Source: Trichomonas tenax
Lineage: Eukaryota; Parabasalia; Trichomonadida; Trichomonadidae
Length of the DNA stretch: 13,494 nucleotides
Assembly: GCA_023091735.1 (NCBI GenBank)
Contig: JALKBU010001265.1
Location: 1 to 13,494, forward strand
Reading direction: 5' to 3'
Positions 1-7,254 of the stretch are shown in pieces. A program made the position numbers and the translations under genes. The notes under the pieces were generated by a model, which was not told where the DNA came from, made no database searches, and was given only the letters and a program-made list of their open reading frames with translations. Each line of letters opens with the position of its first letter. Position 1 is the first letter of the stretch.

Positions 1-569
1 TTAGTAATCCTGATTTTATCTCGTTATTATTCACTTGATTTGTCCATTTTCAACGCAACCAAATCAGTGTCTACTAAATGTTGGACTTACAGGATAAAAA
101 TGTGTTGCTTTTTATTCGCAAAATATTCAATCTTAATTTGCAACCCTTACTTTTCATCCACACAGCATGCAAACAACATGAGTAATGATAATCCGTCAGA
201 TAACATCAAAATAAATCAAGATATTTTTTTGATATAATATTGAATAATATATTTTTCATGCTTTATATATCCACAGCATTTTAGATGGGAAAGTTTTTCA
301 TTTGCCACCAAAATTAGACCTTAAATATTCATACTGGTGGAGAAAAATCGAGATGTTTGAGTAGGCGTAGAAAATTCAGTGACGACTTTTAATATCATCA
401 ACAAAACTCCGAAATTTGGACATAAAATAATGGTATTGATGTAATATAATAAAATAAGAAGCCCAAAAGCACAAATACACACTATTAATTTGATATATTC
501 GTGATATTTTTCGAATCCCAATAAAGAAAAGTTTAGATTTAATGAATCATAAAATCGCAGAGTATTAAT
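1..569. other. AT-rich non-coding stretch
   Basis: No convincing gene is seen here. The longer open frames, such as those around 40-237 (+) and 321-521 (-), would have to start at TTG and translate to AT-driven low-information peptides. The second gives a hydrophobic run that AT-rich DNA easily mimics. This stretch is the region downstream of the ARPC3 gene on the minus strand. Confidence 0.6.
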
Positions 570-572
570 TTA
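569..572 (-). terminator. TAAA polyadenylation signal overlapping the ARPC3 stop
   Basis: On the minus strand the stop codon TAA is followed directly by A, giving TAAA. In Trichomonas the UAAA motif, often overlapping the stop codon, is the described 3'-end processing signal. Its role here is inferred from that. Confidence 0.5.
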
Positions 573-1115
573 GTTTGTCATATCCTTATCGAGGAACTTC
601 TTGTTTGCGAAGCAAATCCACCATTTGTCAGCTTCAGCGCCCTGAGAGAATACAATTGTGAGGAGGCGGTTGCCCATTTCTAGACGGAGCTTCTTGAAGA
701 ACTCGCGAAGATCCTTCTTCTCATACTCATTCTTTGGTGAAGTGACATAAGAATCAATAATGAAACCTCCCTCACCTGGAATTGGGAATGGCTTCAGATT
801 CCAACCGTCGATCTCGAGCTGGCATTTGGCCTTATCTTTCTTGTTCTTGGCGAATAATTTGAGGCACTTCATTCCATAGAAAGTGAGGTAGATAATGAGG
901 CGATCGGCACCTGTCTTAGCCGGGAAGTCCCTCATGAAGATGTTTGTGCGGAAGTGATAAAGAGCTTCGTCTACGATATCGAATGCGGGTCCTTTGTTTG
1001 TCTTTGTGTCGCGAACTTGGAGAATCGGAAGTCCACTGACCTGCTGACACTGAACTTCGCCGAATGCGGAAATTTTGGAGTTCTGATTCGCCTCTGTTGG
1101 GTAATTTGCTGCCAT
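570..1115 (-). CDS. ARPC3: Arp2/3 complex subunit 3 (ARPC3, p21-Arc)
   Basis: This 181-residue protein matches the small Arp2/3 complex subunit ARPC3 (usually about 175-180 residues) along its whole length. The complex nucleates branched actin filaments in the cytoplasm, for lamellipodia, phagocytosis and amoeboid spreading. Family landmarks in order are DIVDEALYHF (46-55) with the following N-x-F block, the ADRLIIYLTFY helix (70-80), FPIPGEGGF (110-118), a charged helix ending in LRLEMGNRL (143-151), and the KWWICF motif (164-169) near the C-terminus. The N-terminal 40 residues diverge from animal and fungal versions. The ATG at 1115 is chosen because an in-frame TAA lies a few codons upstream and the length then fits the family. 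The stop TAA reads into TAAA, a trichomonad polyadenylation signal. GC content is clearly higher than in the flanks. No intron is seen. Product identity is recognised from memory of the family. Confidence 0.95.
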   Translation of the reverse strand: MAANYPTEANQNSKISAFGEVQCQQVSGLPILQVRDTKTNKGPAFDIVDEALYHFRTNIFMRDFPAKTGADRLIIYLTFYGMKCLKLFAKNKKDKAKCQLEIDGWNLKPFPIPGEGGFIIDSYVTSPKNEYEKKDLREFFKKLRLEMGNRLLTIVFSQGAEADKWWICFANKKFLDKDMTN

Positions 1116-1129
1116 ACAATATTAAACAC

Positions 1130-1186
1130 GTCACATTTTGCGGGCAAATTATGTTGGGCAATTTGATTCAAAAGTGAGGTCACCTC
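1130..1186 (-). promoter_or_regulatory. ARPC3 upstream promoter block
   Basis: The block lies 15-71 bp upstream of the ARPC3 ATG. It holds GTCAC (1130-1134), then TTTGCGGGCAAA (1137-1148; arms TTTGC/GCAAA) and GAGGTCACCTC (1176-1186; a perfect 5+1+5 palindrome). The GC-rich sites stand out from the AT-rich surroundings, and the first pair recurs at 6066-6088. TTTGCGGG resembles the eukaryotic E2F/DP site (TTTSSCGC) only loosely. No clear trichomonad initiator (TCA-Y-W) lies within 20 nt of the ATG. A TCACT at the palindrome edge would give a leader of about 60 nt. Promoter function is inferred. Confidence 0.4.
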
Positions 1187-1190
1187 TGAT

Positions 1191-1499
1191 TTTTATTTAA
1201 CTTTTATACGCTTCCTATGGCTGCTTTCTTAACAAGGTTTCATTTTCGTGGTTAAAAAAGCTAATTAGGATTGTCGAAGCGGTAATTGATAGTTAGCGCG
1301 TTGGCAATGTTATGTTCATGTATTTGCGGAATGATCTTTATAGATATTTCGCTTTAGTAGTGTGTTTTCATAAAAATATTTTCCGAATTTAATGTTTTTA
1401 ATGGGAATTTGGAAAAACCAATCAAAGAACTGTTTAATTTATCATGTCTATTATCTTTTGCGATGAGTATTTGATATGATTTAATGATTTTTTACACGG
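1191..1499. other. AT-rich intergenic stretch
   Basis: This lies between the ARPC3 promoter block and the tandem repeat before the tRNA. I see no open frame worth annotating and no structured RNA signal. Confidence 0.5.
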
Positions 1500-1594
1500 C
1501 AAAATTTATTTTACATGACAAACTACTTTACATTCGACAAAATTAAATTTACATGACAAACTTTTTTACAACGAATTAATTTTTATGAACCAAA
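1500..1594 (+). repeat. Tandem repeat, about 38-bp unit, 2.5 copies
   Basis: Copy 1 (1500-1537) and copy 2 (1538-1574) share CAAAATT, then TTTACATGACAAACT, a T-rich spacer with TTTACA, and CGA at the end. A degenerate third half-copy (ATTAATTTTTATGAACCAAACTT) follows to about 1594. The array ends about 25 bp before the tRNA-like sequence. The core TTTACATGACA also occurs at 5694-5704 in the opposite orientation. Confidence 0.7.
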
Positions 1595-1619
1595 CTTCTT
1601 AGGGAAATAAAAATGTAAA

Positions 1620-1690
1620 GCACCACTGGTCTAATAGCAGAATTTCACCTTGCCAAGGTGTGGGTCCGGGTTCGATTCCCGGGCGGTACA
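1620..1690 (+). tRNA. tRNA-Gly (GCC), possibly a degenerate copy
   Basis: The 71-nt cloverleaf has no intron and no encoded CCA; A73 is the last base. The A-box region TGGTCTAATAGCAGAA lies at 1627-1642. The anticodon loop is TTGCCAA with anticodon GCC, for glycine. The T arm is intact, CCGGG-TTCGATT-CCCGG, with a perfect B box. Several positions deviate. Acceptor pairs 2-71 and 6-67 are both C/A mismatches, pair 27-43 is T/T, and the normally invariant G18 is A. Compared with standard eukaryotic glycine GCC tRNAs, the T and anticodon arms are kept and the acceptor stem is damaged. It may be a live gene tolerating these changes, a gene needing editing, or a young pseudogene. T-runs follow at 1695 and 1705. 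Confidence 0.75.
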
Positions 1691-1694
1691 TTAA

Positions 1695-1709
1695 TTTTGC
1701 TTTCTTTTT
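1695..1709 (+). terminator. RNA polymerase III T-run terminator
   Basis: TTTT at 1695-1698 and TTTTT at 1705-1709 begin 5 and 15 nt after the tRNA discriminator base. This is where Pol III normally terminates. T-runs are common in this DNA, so position is the main support. Confidence 0.5.
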
Positions 1710-1823
1710 AATCACAATAGAAGAACATTCAAAAGTGACATTTTTACTGATGCATTGCATCAAGATTGGGAAGAATTTTATGACAAAAGTGATTAATATC
1801 AAGGTTTCACATCATCAAATAAT

Positions 1824-2534
1824 ATGTCTATCGTTGGTAAACCTGTATATATCAAATTAGTAATATTTCAAGATTTAATCGGAAATGGAGCAGTTTATGT
1901 CCCGACGAGTGAATCGAATACTAAATATTTAATAGAAGATTGCATCTTTAATAATTGCGCACAAAACAATTTCCATGGAGGTGCAATTGCATTTGGAAGA
2001 TACGGAAGCCTTGGAGGCGTAATACAGAACAGAATATGCTCCAGCAATTGCAGAGTGAAAACATATTGGGTTGGTCATCATTCTTATGTTAAATCTAATA
2101 AAGATGATAAGTCATATATGATATTATCCTCAATATTGAATTTGGGTTCAGCAGGAAATGGATCCGGACAATTTGTATCTAAGAATGCGCAAATTGTATT
2201 TTCAAAAAATAATGTATCCTTTTCCAAGTCATATGAAATGTGTGCTGCTGGAATTGGATTGAATACCACTGGGAAAGTTGATTATTGCACATTTTCAAAC
2301 AATGTTGCTTCAGCAAACTCAGTAATAAAGTTTTATGGATTAAAATCGAATTCTAACATGTTTCAGCATCATTGCAACATAATTTCTAATCGATGCAACA
2401 CGTCTTTGATCTTAAGCACCATTGTTTTAGATATTTCGAATTGCATCTTTTCAGGAAATGAACTGACTTTCACTGCAGGAATGTATCTCTTCCAGAACGA
2501 TAATTCCATAAAAATTTTTTATTTTGCTCTATAG
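1824..2534 (+). CDS. Right-handed beta-helix-like surface protein fragment
   Basis: This 236-residue product has the look of the large trichomonad family of beta-helix or Pmp-like proteins, built from short coils. Each coil carries a cysteine-hydrophobic-F-x-N pattern. Visible coils are CIFNNC (40-45), GGAIAF (52-57), the IQNRICSSNC block (67-76), CTFSNN (155-160) and CIFSGN (207-212). Such proteins are usually secreted or membrane-anchored and are considered candidate host-contact or adhesin-like molecules. That role is inferred. There is no signal peptide at the start and no membrane anchor at the end, and the length is well below what I would expect for complete members. An in-frame TAA at 1794-1796 blocks extension upstream. 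A trichomonad-type initiator TCACA (1807-1811) sits 15 nt before the ATG, so transcription is possible. It could be a short live gene, but a fragment truncated at both ends is more likely. Family assignment rests on pattern recognition. Confidence 0.7.
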   Translation: MSIVGKPVYIKLVIFQDLIGNGAVYVPTSESNTKYLIEDCIFNNCAQNNFHGGAIAFGRYGSLGGVIQNRICSSNCRVKTYWVGHHSYVKSNKDDKSYMILSSILNLGSAGNGSGQFVSKNAQIVFSKNNVSFSKSYEMCAAGIGLNTTGKVDYCTFSNNVASANSVIKFYGLKSNSNMFQHHCNIISNRCNTSLILSTIVLDISNCIFSGNELTFTAGMYLFQNDNSIKIFYFAL

Positions 2535-3114
2535 ATTCCGATTCAGAATCGTTCGGCCTATATATGCATATGCTTAAATTGATCTGTACTTTTCTATTGG
2601 TCACTATATTCAAGCAAGAAAAAATTTTGATACCTAAATTGTGCAAAAAAATGACGGATGTCAAAATTGTGATATTTGAGTGACTTATAATCGAAATAGA
2701 AACTTCAAACCATAGCTATAATGCTTAAATTTGATAGGGTTTATAATAATGTTATTATTACATTTCAACTCATTCTCTATCTATCTGTGCTAAACACACC
2801 CTTGCATACCCTATATTTTGAAAATTTGGCCTTTTTAATCGCTGTTATATAGGATTGGTGACTAATAACCTTATTGTATTTTAGACATTAAAGACGTTGA
2901 CATAACTTAGCATCATAGCACTATCAGTGATTTTTACTCACCATACAATTGCCTTTATATTCAAGAATTTTTACCTTCCATCATTGACATTATTTTCAAG
3001 AATACCAAATAATTATCAACAAATGAAATCAGAAGAATTAAATGTTTGAAATATATTTGGATTATTTACAAAATGAAAGCGTTTATATAAAACATATATA
3101 CAAACAGATCTAGA
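2535..3114. other. AT-rich stretch between converging genes
   Basis: This lies between the 3' ends of the beta-helix fragment and the glycosyltransferase gene. A frame overlapping the stop of the fragment (2534-2683) gives a hydrophobic stretch near LICTFLLVTIF. It may be a relic of a lost C-terminal anchor, but this is weak. Nothing else is supported. Confidence 0.4.
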
Positions 3115-4380
3115 TCAAGTTGTTCTCATTGTAAAGTTAACAACTTCATTATCATTATAATCCTTTCCTGGCCAAAATGCAGGCCTTGTATTTTCTATGG
3201 AATTCCATTTATTGTATTTGACTACGTATACAACTCTCTTCGCGTATTCAACAACTTTCGTTAAATTAAGTTCGAAGTGGAATTTCTGGTTTGCAGGATA
3301 TGGAAAAGAAATTCCAAGCATGTACAGTTTGAGAGATAAAGAAAGCATTGTATTAGGTTTATCGTTCTTGCTGTAGAACAACAACATACCTGTTTTCTCT
3401 TGCATGTACATCGTATTATAGACTTGAGAACCACAAGGAGCAACAAGAACTTTAATATCTTTCCATTCCTTTGCTGAATTTTCAATTGTTGATACATTTG
3501 GAATTCCGCAAATCCATTTTTGTCCTTTATCTATTTTAACTTCCTTCCGAAGGGCATCACACAGATATGTGAAGTTTGCAATTGTTTTCCACTTCGTATT
3601 TCTGTTGTAAGCGCAAAACTTCCTTGGTTTGATTTTAGTGAGATTTAATTTCTTGTGGACGTAATCGCGGACTTTCCTCAGTCCTCCAATAGTTACAGAA
3701 TGTGCCATTTCACATCCTGTAACGAAATATAACTTATTCATAGCGACTTGTTCATCTTTCTTGAGTTTTAATAATGTTGCATTAAAACCTAAAAATTTCA
3801 GCCAATCATACGTTACATCGTATCCAACTGGCGTGGGAAGTATAACAAAGTTAATATTCCATAACTCTTTCGGTAAATAAAGCATACTTGTTGCAAAATC
3901 GTGAATAATGTGGCCCCATTGCCAAAACCATTGGACATAATATACGCCAACATCGTAGTGACCAACAACATTGACGGAATTATTCGTAGTTCGTTGTCCT
4001 TTATGGAATTTAATTTGTTTATTGCCAATTGATGTGTAAAATCCTAGAAAAGCATTCTCAAACGTTCCTACGTAGACTATTGATTTTGTTGAACATGCAG
4101 GATTGACAGCAGCTTGTAATTTAAATGATCCTCTTGTTAATAACACGAATCGGAACCAATTGTCATCAACTCTGTCTTCAAATCGCTGTAAGCTTGTATA
4201 CGGCAAATTATAGAACCATTCAATTGTTAAATTCGGTGAATGACATGAAATCTTCTCTTTAATCGATACAGTGTCTTCATTTGTTGTAAATAAAACTACC
4301 TCTGACGAAACAATGATCACAATCAATATCAAAGCCGAAATTTGTTCGGCTAATGAAGTCAAAAGTTTTTTTTCGTACAA
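3115..4380 (-). CDS. GT61/DUF563-type glycosyltransferase, type II membrane protein
   Basis: The frame has 421 codons from a TTG at 4378-4380. A basic N-tail is followed by a membrane segment at residues 14-31 (ISALILIVIIVSSEVVLF) and a lumenal domain, the layout of a Golgi or ER type II transferase. GT61-like features are WGHIIHDF (155-162), where the family has a GHW-x-x-D block, and the strand INFVILP (176-182). Next comes a K/R-rich helix around 234-246, followed by YNRNTKW (258-264), then VLVAPCGSQVYNTMYM (311-326). This last block corresponds to the family's G-x-HGAGL-x-N-x-x-F region. The usual His is Cys316 here, so activity is uncertain. Substrate cannot be told; GT61 members add xylose, arabinose or GlcNAc. 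There is no in-frame ATG before residue 166. The frame is open back to a TGA at 4405-4407. A 1-nt shift in the A/T run at 4387-4391 would connect it to an ATG at 4406-4408. It is either a start-damaged pseudogene or a sequencing error. Confidence 0.78.
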   Translation of the reverse strand: MYEKKLLTSLAEQISALILIVIIVSSEVVLFTTNEDTVSIKEKISCHSPNLTIEWFYNLPYTSLQRFEDRVDDNWFRFVLLTRGSFKLQAAVNPACSTKSIVYVGTFENAFLGFYTSIGNKQIKFHKGQRTTNNSVNVVGHYDVGVYYVQWFWQWGHIIHDFATSMLYLPKELWNINFVILPTPVGYDVTYDWLKFLGFNATLLKLKKDEQVAMNKLYFVTGCEMAHSVTIGGLRKVRDYVHKKLNLTKIKPRKFCAYNRNTKWKTIANFTYLCDALRKEVKIDKGQKWICGIPNVSTIENSAKEWKDIKVLVAPCGSQVYNTMYMQEKTGMLLFYSKNDKPNTMLSLSLKLYMLGISFPYPANQKFHFELNLTKVVEYAKRVVYVVKYNKWNSIENTRPAFWPGKDYNDNEVVNFTMRTT

Positions 4381-4410
4381 AGGATTAAAAAGTGATATTA
4401 ATTTTCATCC

Positions 4411-5318
4411 TTCTTAGAAGTTCTTTTCCTTTCAGGTATAGTCTTTTCATGATCTGTATATTCTATATTCCAAGTTTCAGACATTATTATTACATTATTT
4501 TAAATTGCACAATATATAATGTGATTGAACTATGTTATAGTTATGATTCAATCCAAGTGCTTCAATTATATATAATATTAATTCAAATGGTCTTCTATAT
4601 TGATTATATTTTGAATTTGAAATTGATTCTATATGAAAAGATTTCATTTAAGGAACAAAACCTTTTGCCATATCATTTATTCATCAATAAAAAGAATTTG
4701 CGCTTTGTGTTATGCAATAAAATCGAAGACAAAAATGGAAATATGAATATTATCGTTCATTTTATGATTCATTGGAAATAAACATCATAATTATTATCAG
4801 AAGGTATAAAAAATCACAAAGGCCAGTGACATAACATGTGAGTCATGATGTATTAAAAAATTCATTAATTTTAAATTTGAAGTCTGAAAGTTGTCGGATG
4901 TAAAACACTATATGAGTTGTATATAATTGCAGCTTATTCTTTTCTTACAATTAAAAAATATTTCAGAAAAATTTTATTTATGTTATTATTATATCAATTT
5001 TCTTTCCTCTGTGGTCCTAAAATGCTGAGTATCGACTATAGATTGCAAATGTAAAATAAAAATCATAGATTAAGCGAGGAATTTTCGAGATTTAATTTTC
5101 CATTTTGACCTCTTCACAATAACAAAATGATAGCATCAATAGAATTGACATTTTGTTATAATCCTGAATATCACGAAAACAGCTCGATTTAGCGAATTTT
5201 TTTTGAACTTGCAATAAAATTTGTAAATATTACAAAAATTCTGAATAATCGTCGGTATTTCAAAATAAAAATATTTCTGAGAGTAATTCAATTCTTTTCT
5301 TCTCAAAATGTTTTTAGA
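4411..5318. other. AT-rich intergenic stretch
   Basis: An open frame on the plus strand runs to 4781, but it starts at GTG, begins over the damaged 5' end of the glycosyltransferase gene, and translates to an Ile/Tyr/Leu-rich peptide of the kind AT-rich DNA produces. I do not call it. No RNA gene or repeat is seen in the rest. Confidence 0.45.
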
Positions 5319-5402
5319 TTAATGTTTTAAAAAACGGCGTCTCGCCTTATTTTTGGCCTCTCTTTTATGAGCAGCCTCGCTTTCACCTCTCCTGCCTAGC
5401 AT
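5319..5402 (-). other. Short coding-like scrap, basic peptide
   Basis: In this locally GC-richer island an ATG at 5402 opens a 27-codon minus-strand frame: MLGRRGESEAAHKREAKN followed by KARRRFLKH. The frame is open eight codons upstream of the ATG, back to a TAA. Composition is unlike the AT-driven peptides around it. It is too short to be a recognisable gene and may be the tail of a decayed gene or a repeat-borne open frame. Confidence 0.3.
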
Positions 5403-6006
5403 AACTATCGGATTATATTTACTTTAACATGTTTTTTCCCTCACAAATTGCTATTTGCAAGATTCAAAATTAGCTGTTTTCCTACTAAATCTAGCCGGTC
5501 CCAGCTGCCCACGAAATGTTATACCATAGAATACGATTGTAAGCCTTATTATGTGCTTACAGAAGATATCATGATCTTGAATTAAACGAATCTCCTAGCT
5601 TAAAATCTTATTTTCTTTTATTCTACCTAAAAGGCTTCTTGGGATTTCGATTCTGCAAAGAAAAAATTATGTTGTTTTCACTTGATAAATTTTTGTCATG
5701 TAAATTAATTATACGTGTCATATTTTATTTCACATGTCTTCAATCATAACAAGCTTGTTATATGATTAAATTTGTATTAATGATTGAATATTAATATTTT
5801 GTGTTTTTGAGAATTAAATTTTAGAACTCAAATGAAAGAAATATTAAAATCAAGGTCTTTTAATATCATAAAATTGGAGTATCTACAGCCTAAAGAAGTG
5901 TTTGTGAGACAGAATACGATTGTTATTGAAAGCTTCAATCATCCAATTTGTGTTTTACCCAAAATGTTATTAAAAAATTCCACTCATTTTTCGACGAGTC
6001 TATGAC
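5403..6006. other. AT-rich stretch with one TTTACATGACA site
   Basis: No gene is seen. A GC-richer patch lies around 5490-5520. The 11-mer TTTACATGACA lies at 5694-5704 (minus), followed by related ACGTGTCA and CACATGTCT words within about 35 bp. Confidence 0.4.
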
Positions 6007-6110
6007 AAAAGTGAACATCAAAAAGTGACCTGGCGAACCTTAAAGTCACTTTTCATGAATAAACTGTCACTTTTTGCGCGGGCAAATTGTCACCTTTATA
6101 AAAAGTGTCA
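6007..6110. repeat. Cluster of GTCACTTT/AAAGTGAC motifs in both orientations
   Basis: Within about 105 bp there are AAAAGTGA near 6006, AAAAAGTGAC near 6019, GTCACTTTT near 6047, GTCACTTTTT at 6066, GTCACCTTT near 6090 and AAAAAGTGTCA near 6102. Opposite-facing pairs can fold into short hairpins. It may be a protein-binding cluster or the eroded end of a mobile element. Similar AAAAGTGA words flank the tRNA (near 1728 and 1784) and precede ARPC3 (near 1170). Confidence 0.5.
6066..6088. promoter_or_regulatory. Copy of the ARPC3 promoter motif pair
   Basis: GTCAC, then TTTTTGCGCGGGCAAATT, matches the ARPC3 upstream block at 1130-1150 apart from an extra CG and one A/T change. The core TTTGCGCGGG also fits an E2F-type site. 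No gene is found at the corresponding distance. A minus-strand ATG at about 6055 opens only 12 codons. Confidence 0.4.
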
Positions 6111-6232
6111 TAAATATCTTTGTTGTCTAACCAATACATCCAGGTTAGTGTTGTTGACTAGCCACAACTCTATCATCAACGAGCATATACCTAATTGGTA
6201 AGAAAACAACGATATTTATGCATGGTTAAATT

Positions 6233-6314
6233 GTTGCGAGAATGTCATTGGGCGAGGTTGGCCAGAGACTTCCAAAGCCCTCGAGTGGCCAAGCCAGGCC
6301 CTAGCAAGAACCCA
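6233..6314. other. Isolated GC-rich island with a TTGGCCA inverted repeat
   Basis: About 80 bp of clearly GC-rich DNA sit abruptly in very AT-rich surroundings. TTGGCCA (6258-6264) and TGGCCAA (6286-6292) form a 7-bp stem around a 21-nt loop. On the minus strand a frame is open across the island for about 38 codons, starting INKWVLARAWLGHSRALE, but it has no known match and no early ATG. I cannot say whether this is a gene relic, an RNA or a repeat fragment. Confidence 0.35.
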
Positions 6315-6593
6315 CTTATTGATTCAATTTTTAATACACATTACATTTTTATTTTTGATATTAAAAAATTATTATTTTTTTCTATTTTTTATTTTTCACA
6401 GATACCTTTTTCATCACAAGATTATTTTCATATTATTACTTATTCTCATAATTATTAATATATCATTAAATTCATAATTAATTATGAATCATGAATTAAA
6501 TAATGTTTTCATGTTAATTTCATTTTATATATTGATTTATATTATTTAGATTCTCAATTCGATCCTTATATTCTTTGTAAAATTCGTTTTTAA
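6315..6593. other. Very AT-rich stretch
   Basis: This is long A/T-only or nearly A/T-only DNA with short direct repeats of TTAATTATGAATC type around 6460-6500. No gene is seen. Confidence 0.5.
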
Positions 6594-6644
6594 CTAAATT
6601 TTTATTTTTATCTTCAAATTATTCGTTTCTAATTCATATTTACC

Positions 6645-6830
6645 ATGCAAGAAGAGATAATTTCGACCGAGTTTCTTGGTTTTCTTAGGTTTGGAGTGCA
6701 ACAAAAACTTGCAATGAACAAAGAGAAATGGATGATGTGCTATCGTCAGGATGCTCATAGCAAAAATAACATCCTTCACTATAAGGCCACAACTACTCAT
6801 AATGAAGTCTTCTTTGGCTTCCAACATTGA
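6645..6830 (+). CDS. Possible small protein gene, either strand
   Basis: The plus strand has an ATG-started frame of 61 codons (MQEEIISTEFLGFLRFG...). An initiator-like TCATA (6633-6637) would place the start of transcription 10 nt before the ATG, as is usual in trichomonads. The complementary strand is also open from an ATG at 6827 to about 6594 (MLEAKEDFIMSSCG..., including KPKKTKK). A TTTGCGCGGGAAA motif like that of ARPC3 lies about 42 bp upstream of it. The DNA is less AT-rich than its surroundings, which suggests some coding history, but I recognise neither product and cannot decide the strand. Confidence 0.25.
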   Translation: MQEEIISTEFLGFLRFGVQQKLAMNKEKWMMCYRQDAHSKNNILHYKATTTHNEVFFGFQH

Positions 6831-6868
6831 GTTCAATCCATTTCAATCTATTGATACTTTTCCATTTT

Positions 6869-6881
6869 TTTCCCGCGCAAA
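6869..6881 (-). promoter_or_regulatory. TTTGCGCGGGAAA motif (E2F-like)
   Basis: Read on the minus strand this is TTTGCGCGGGAAA preceded by GTGAGGTG. It resembles the motif and GTGAGGTCACC word before ARPC3. It matches the E2F/DP consensus TTTSSCGC well. It is the third such site in the window, and function is inferred. Confidence 0.35.
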
Positions 6882-6913
6882 CACCTCACTTTCCTTTATT
6901 TTGACATCCTGAC

Positions 6914-6942
6914 TTTACATGTCAAAATACGTTACATGTCAG
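6914..6942 (+). repeat. Paired TTTACATGTCA motifs
   Basis: TTTACATGTCA at 6914-6924 is followed by TTACATGTCAG at 6932-6942, start to start 18 bp. Further exact copies lie at 10475-10485 (minus) and 11932-11942 (plus). Confidence 0.55.
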
Positions 6943-7254
6943 AAAAGCACGTTGTTCTTTTTTGTCCCAGTCCCATTTTTCGACGACCAATTATAGATTT
7001 AAAAGAATATGGAGTATGGGCGACATCATATTTTCTATTCAAAAGTCTGTTAATTGAGAGGATAATATAACAGTGATAAAGCTGAGCTCATGAAAATTAA
7101 CGTACGAAAAAAAAATATTTTCAAACAACATATTAATTATATAGTAAACATGATTAATATCATCCCTGTAAAAGCTTATTCCAACCATCTTATTTGCGGA
7201 TCACTTTTTTCACGTTATGTAAGTTTTTTCCCCATTGAGGAACCAAAAAAAATC

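Noticed and set aside
40..237. 65-codon plus-strand frame
   Set aside because: The start would be TTG, the product is low-information, and no signal or family is visible.
321..521. 66-codon minus-strand frame with a hydrophobic segment
   Set aside because: The start would be TTG, and the apparent membrane helix is what AT-rich DNA encodes by chance.
570..1115. Possible spliceosomal introns in ARPC3 or other genes
   Set aside because: No GT-AYGT donor with the ACTAACACACAG-type acceptor of trichomonads was seen, and the proteins align to their families without gaps needing introns.
4392..4781. 129-codon plus-strand open frame
   Set aside because: It starts at GTG, begins over the damaged 5' end of the glycosyltransferase gene, and is dominated by Ile, Tyr, Leu and Phe as expected from AT-rich DNA. 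No domain is visible.
6185..6255. Possible second tRNA (A-box-like CCTAATTGGTAAG and B-box-like GGTTAAATTG)
   Set aside because: The B box lacks the conserved TTCGA core, and no cloverleaf with paired arms could be drawn.
6195..6458. 87-codon plus-strand frame over the GC-rich island
   Set aside because: It has a TTG start, and only the part over the island looks protein-like; the rest is Phe/Ile-rich AT translation.
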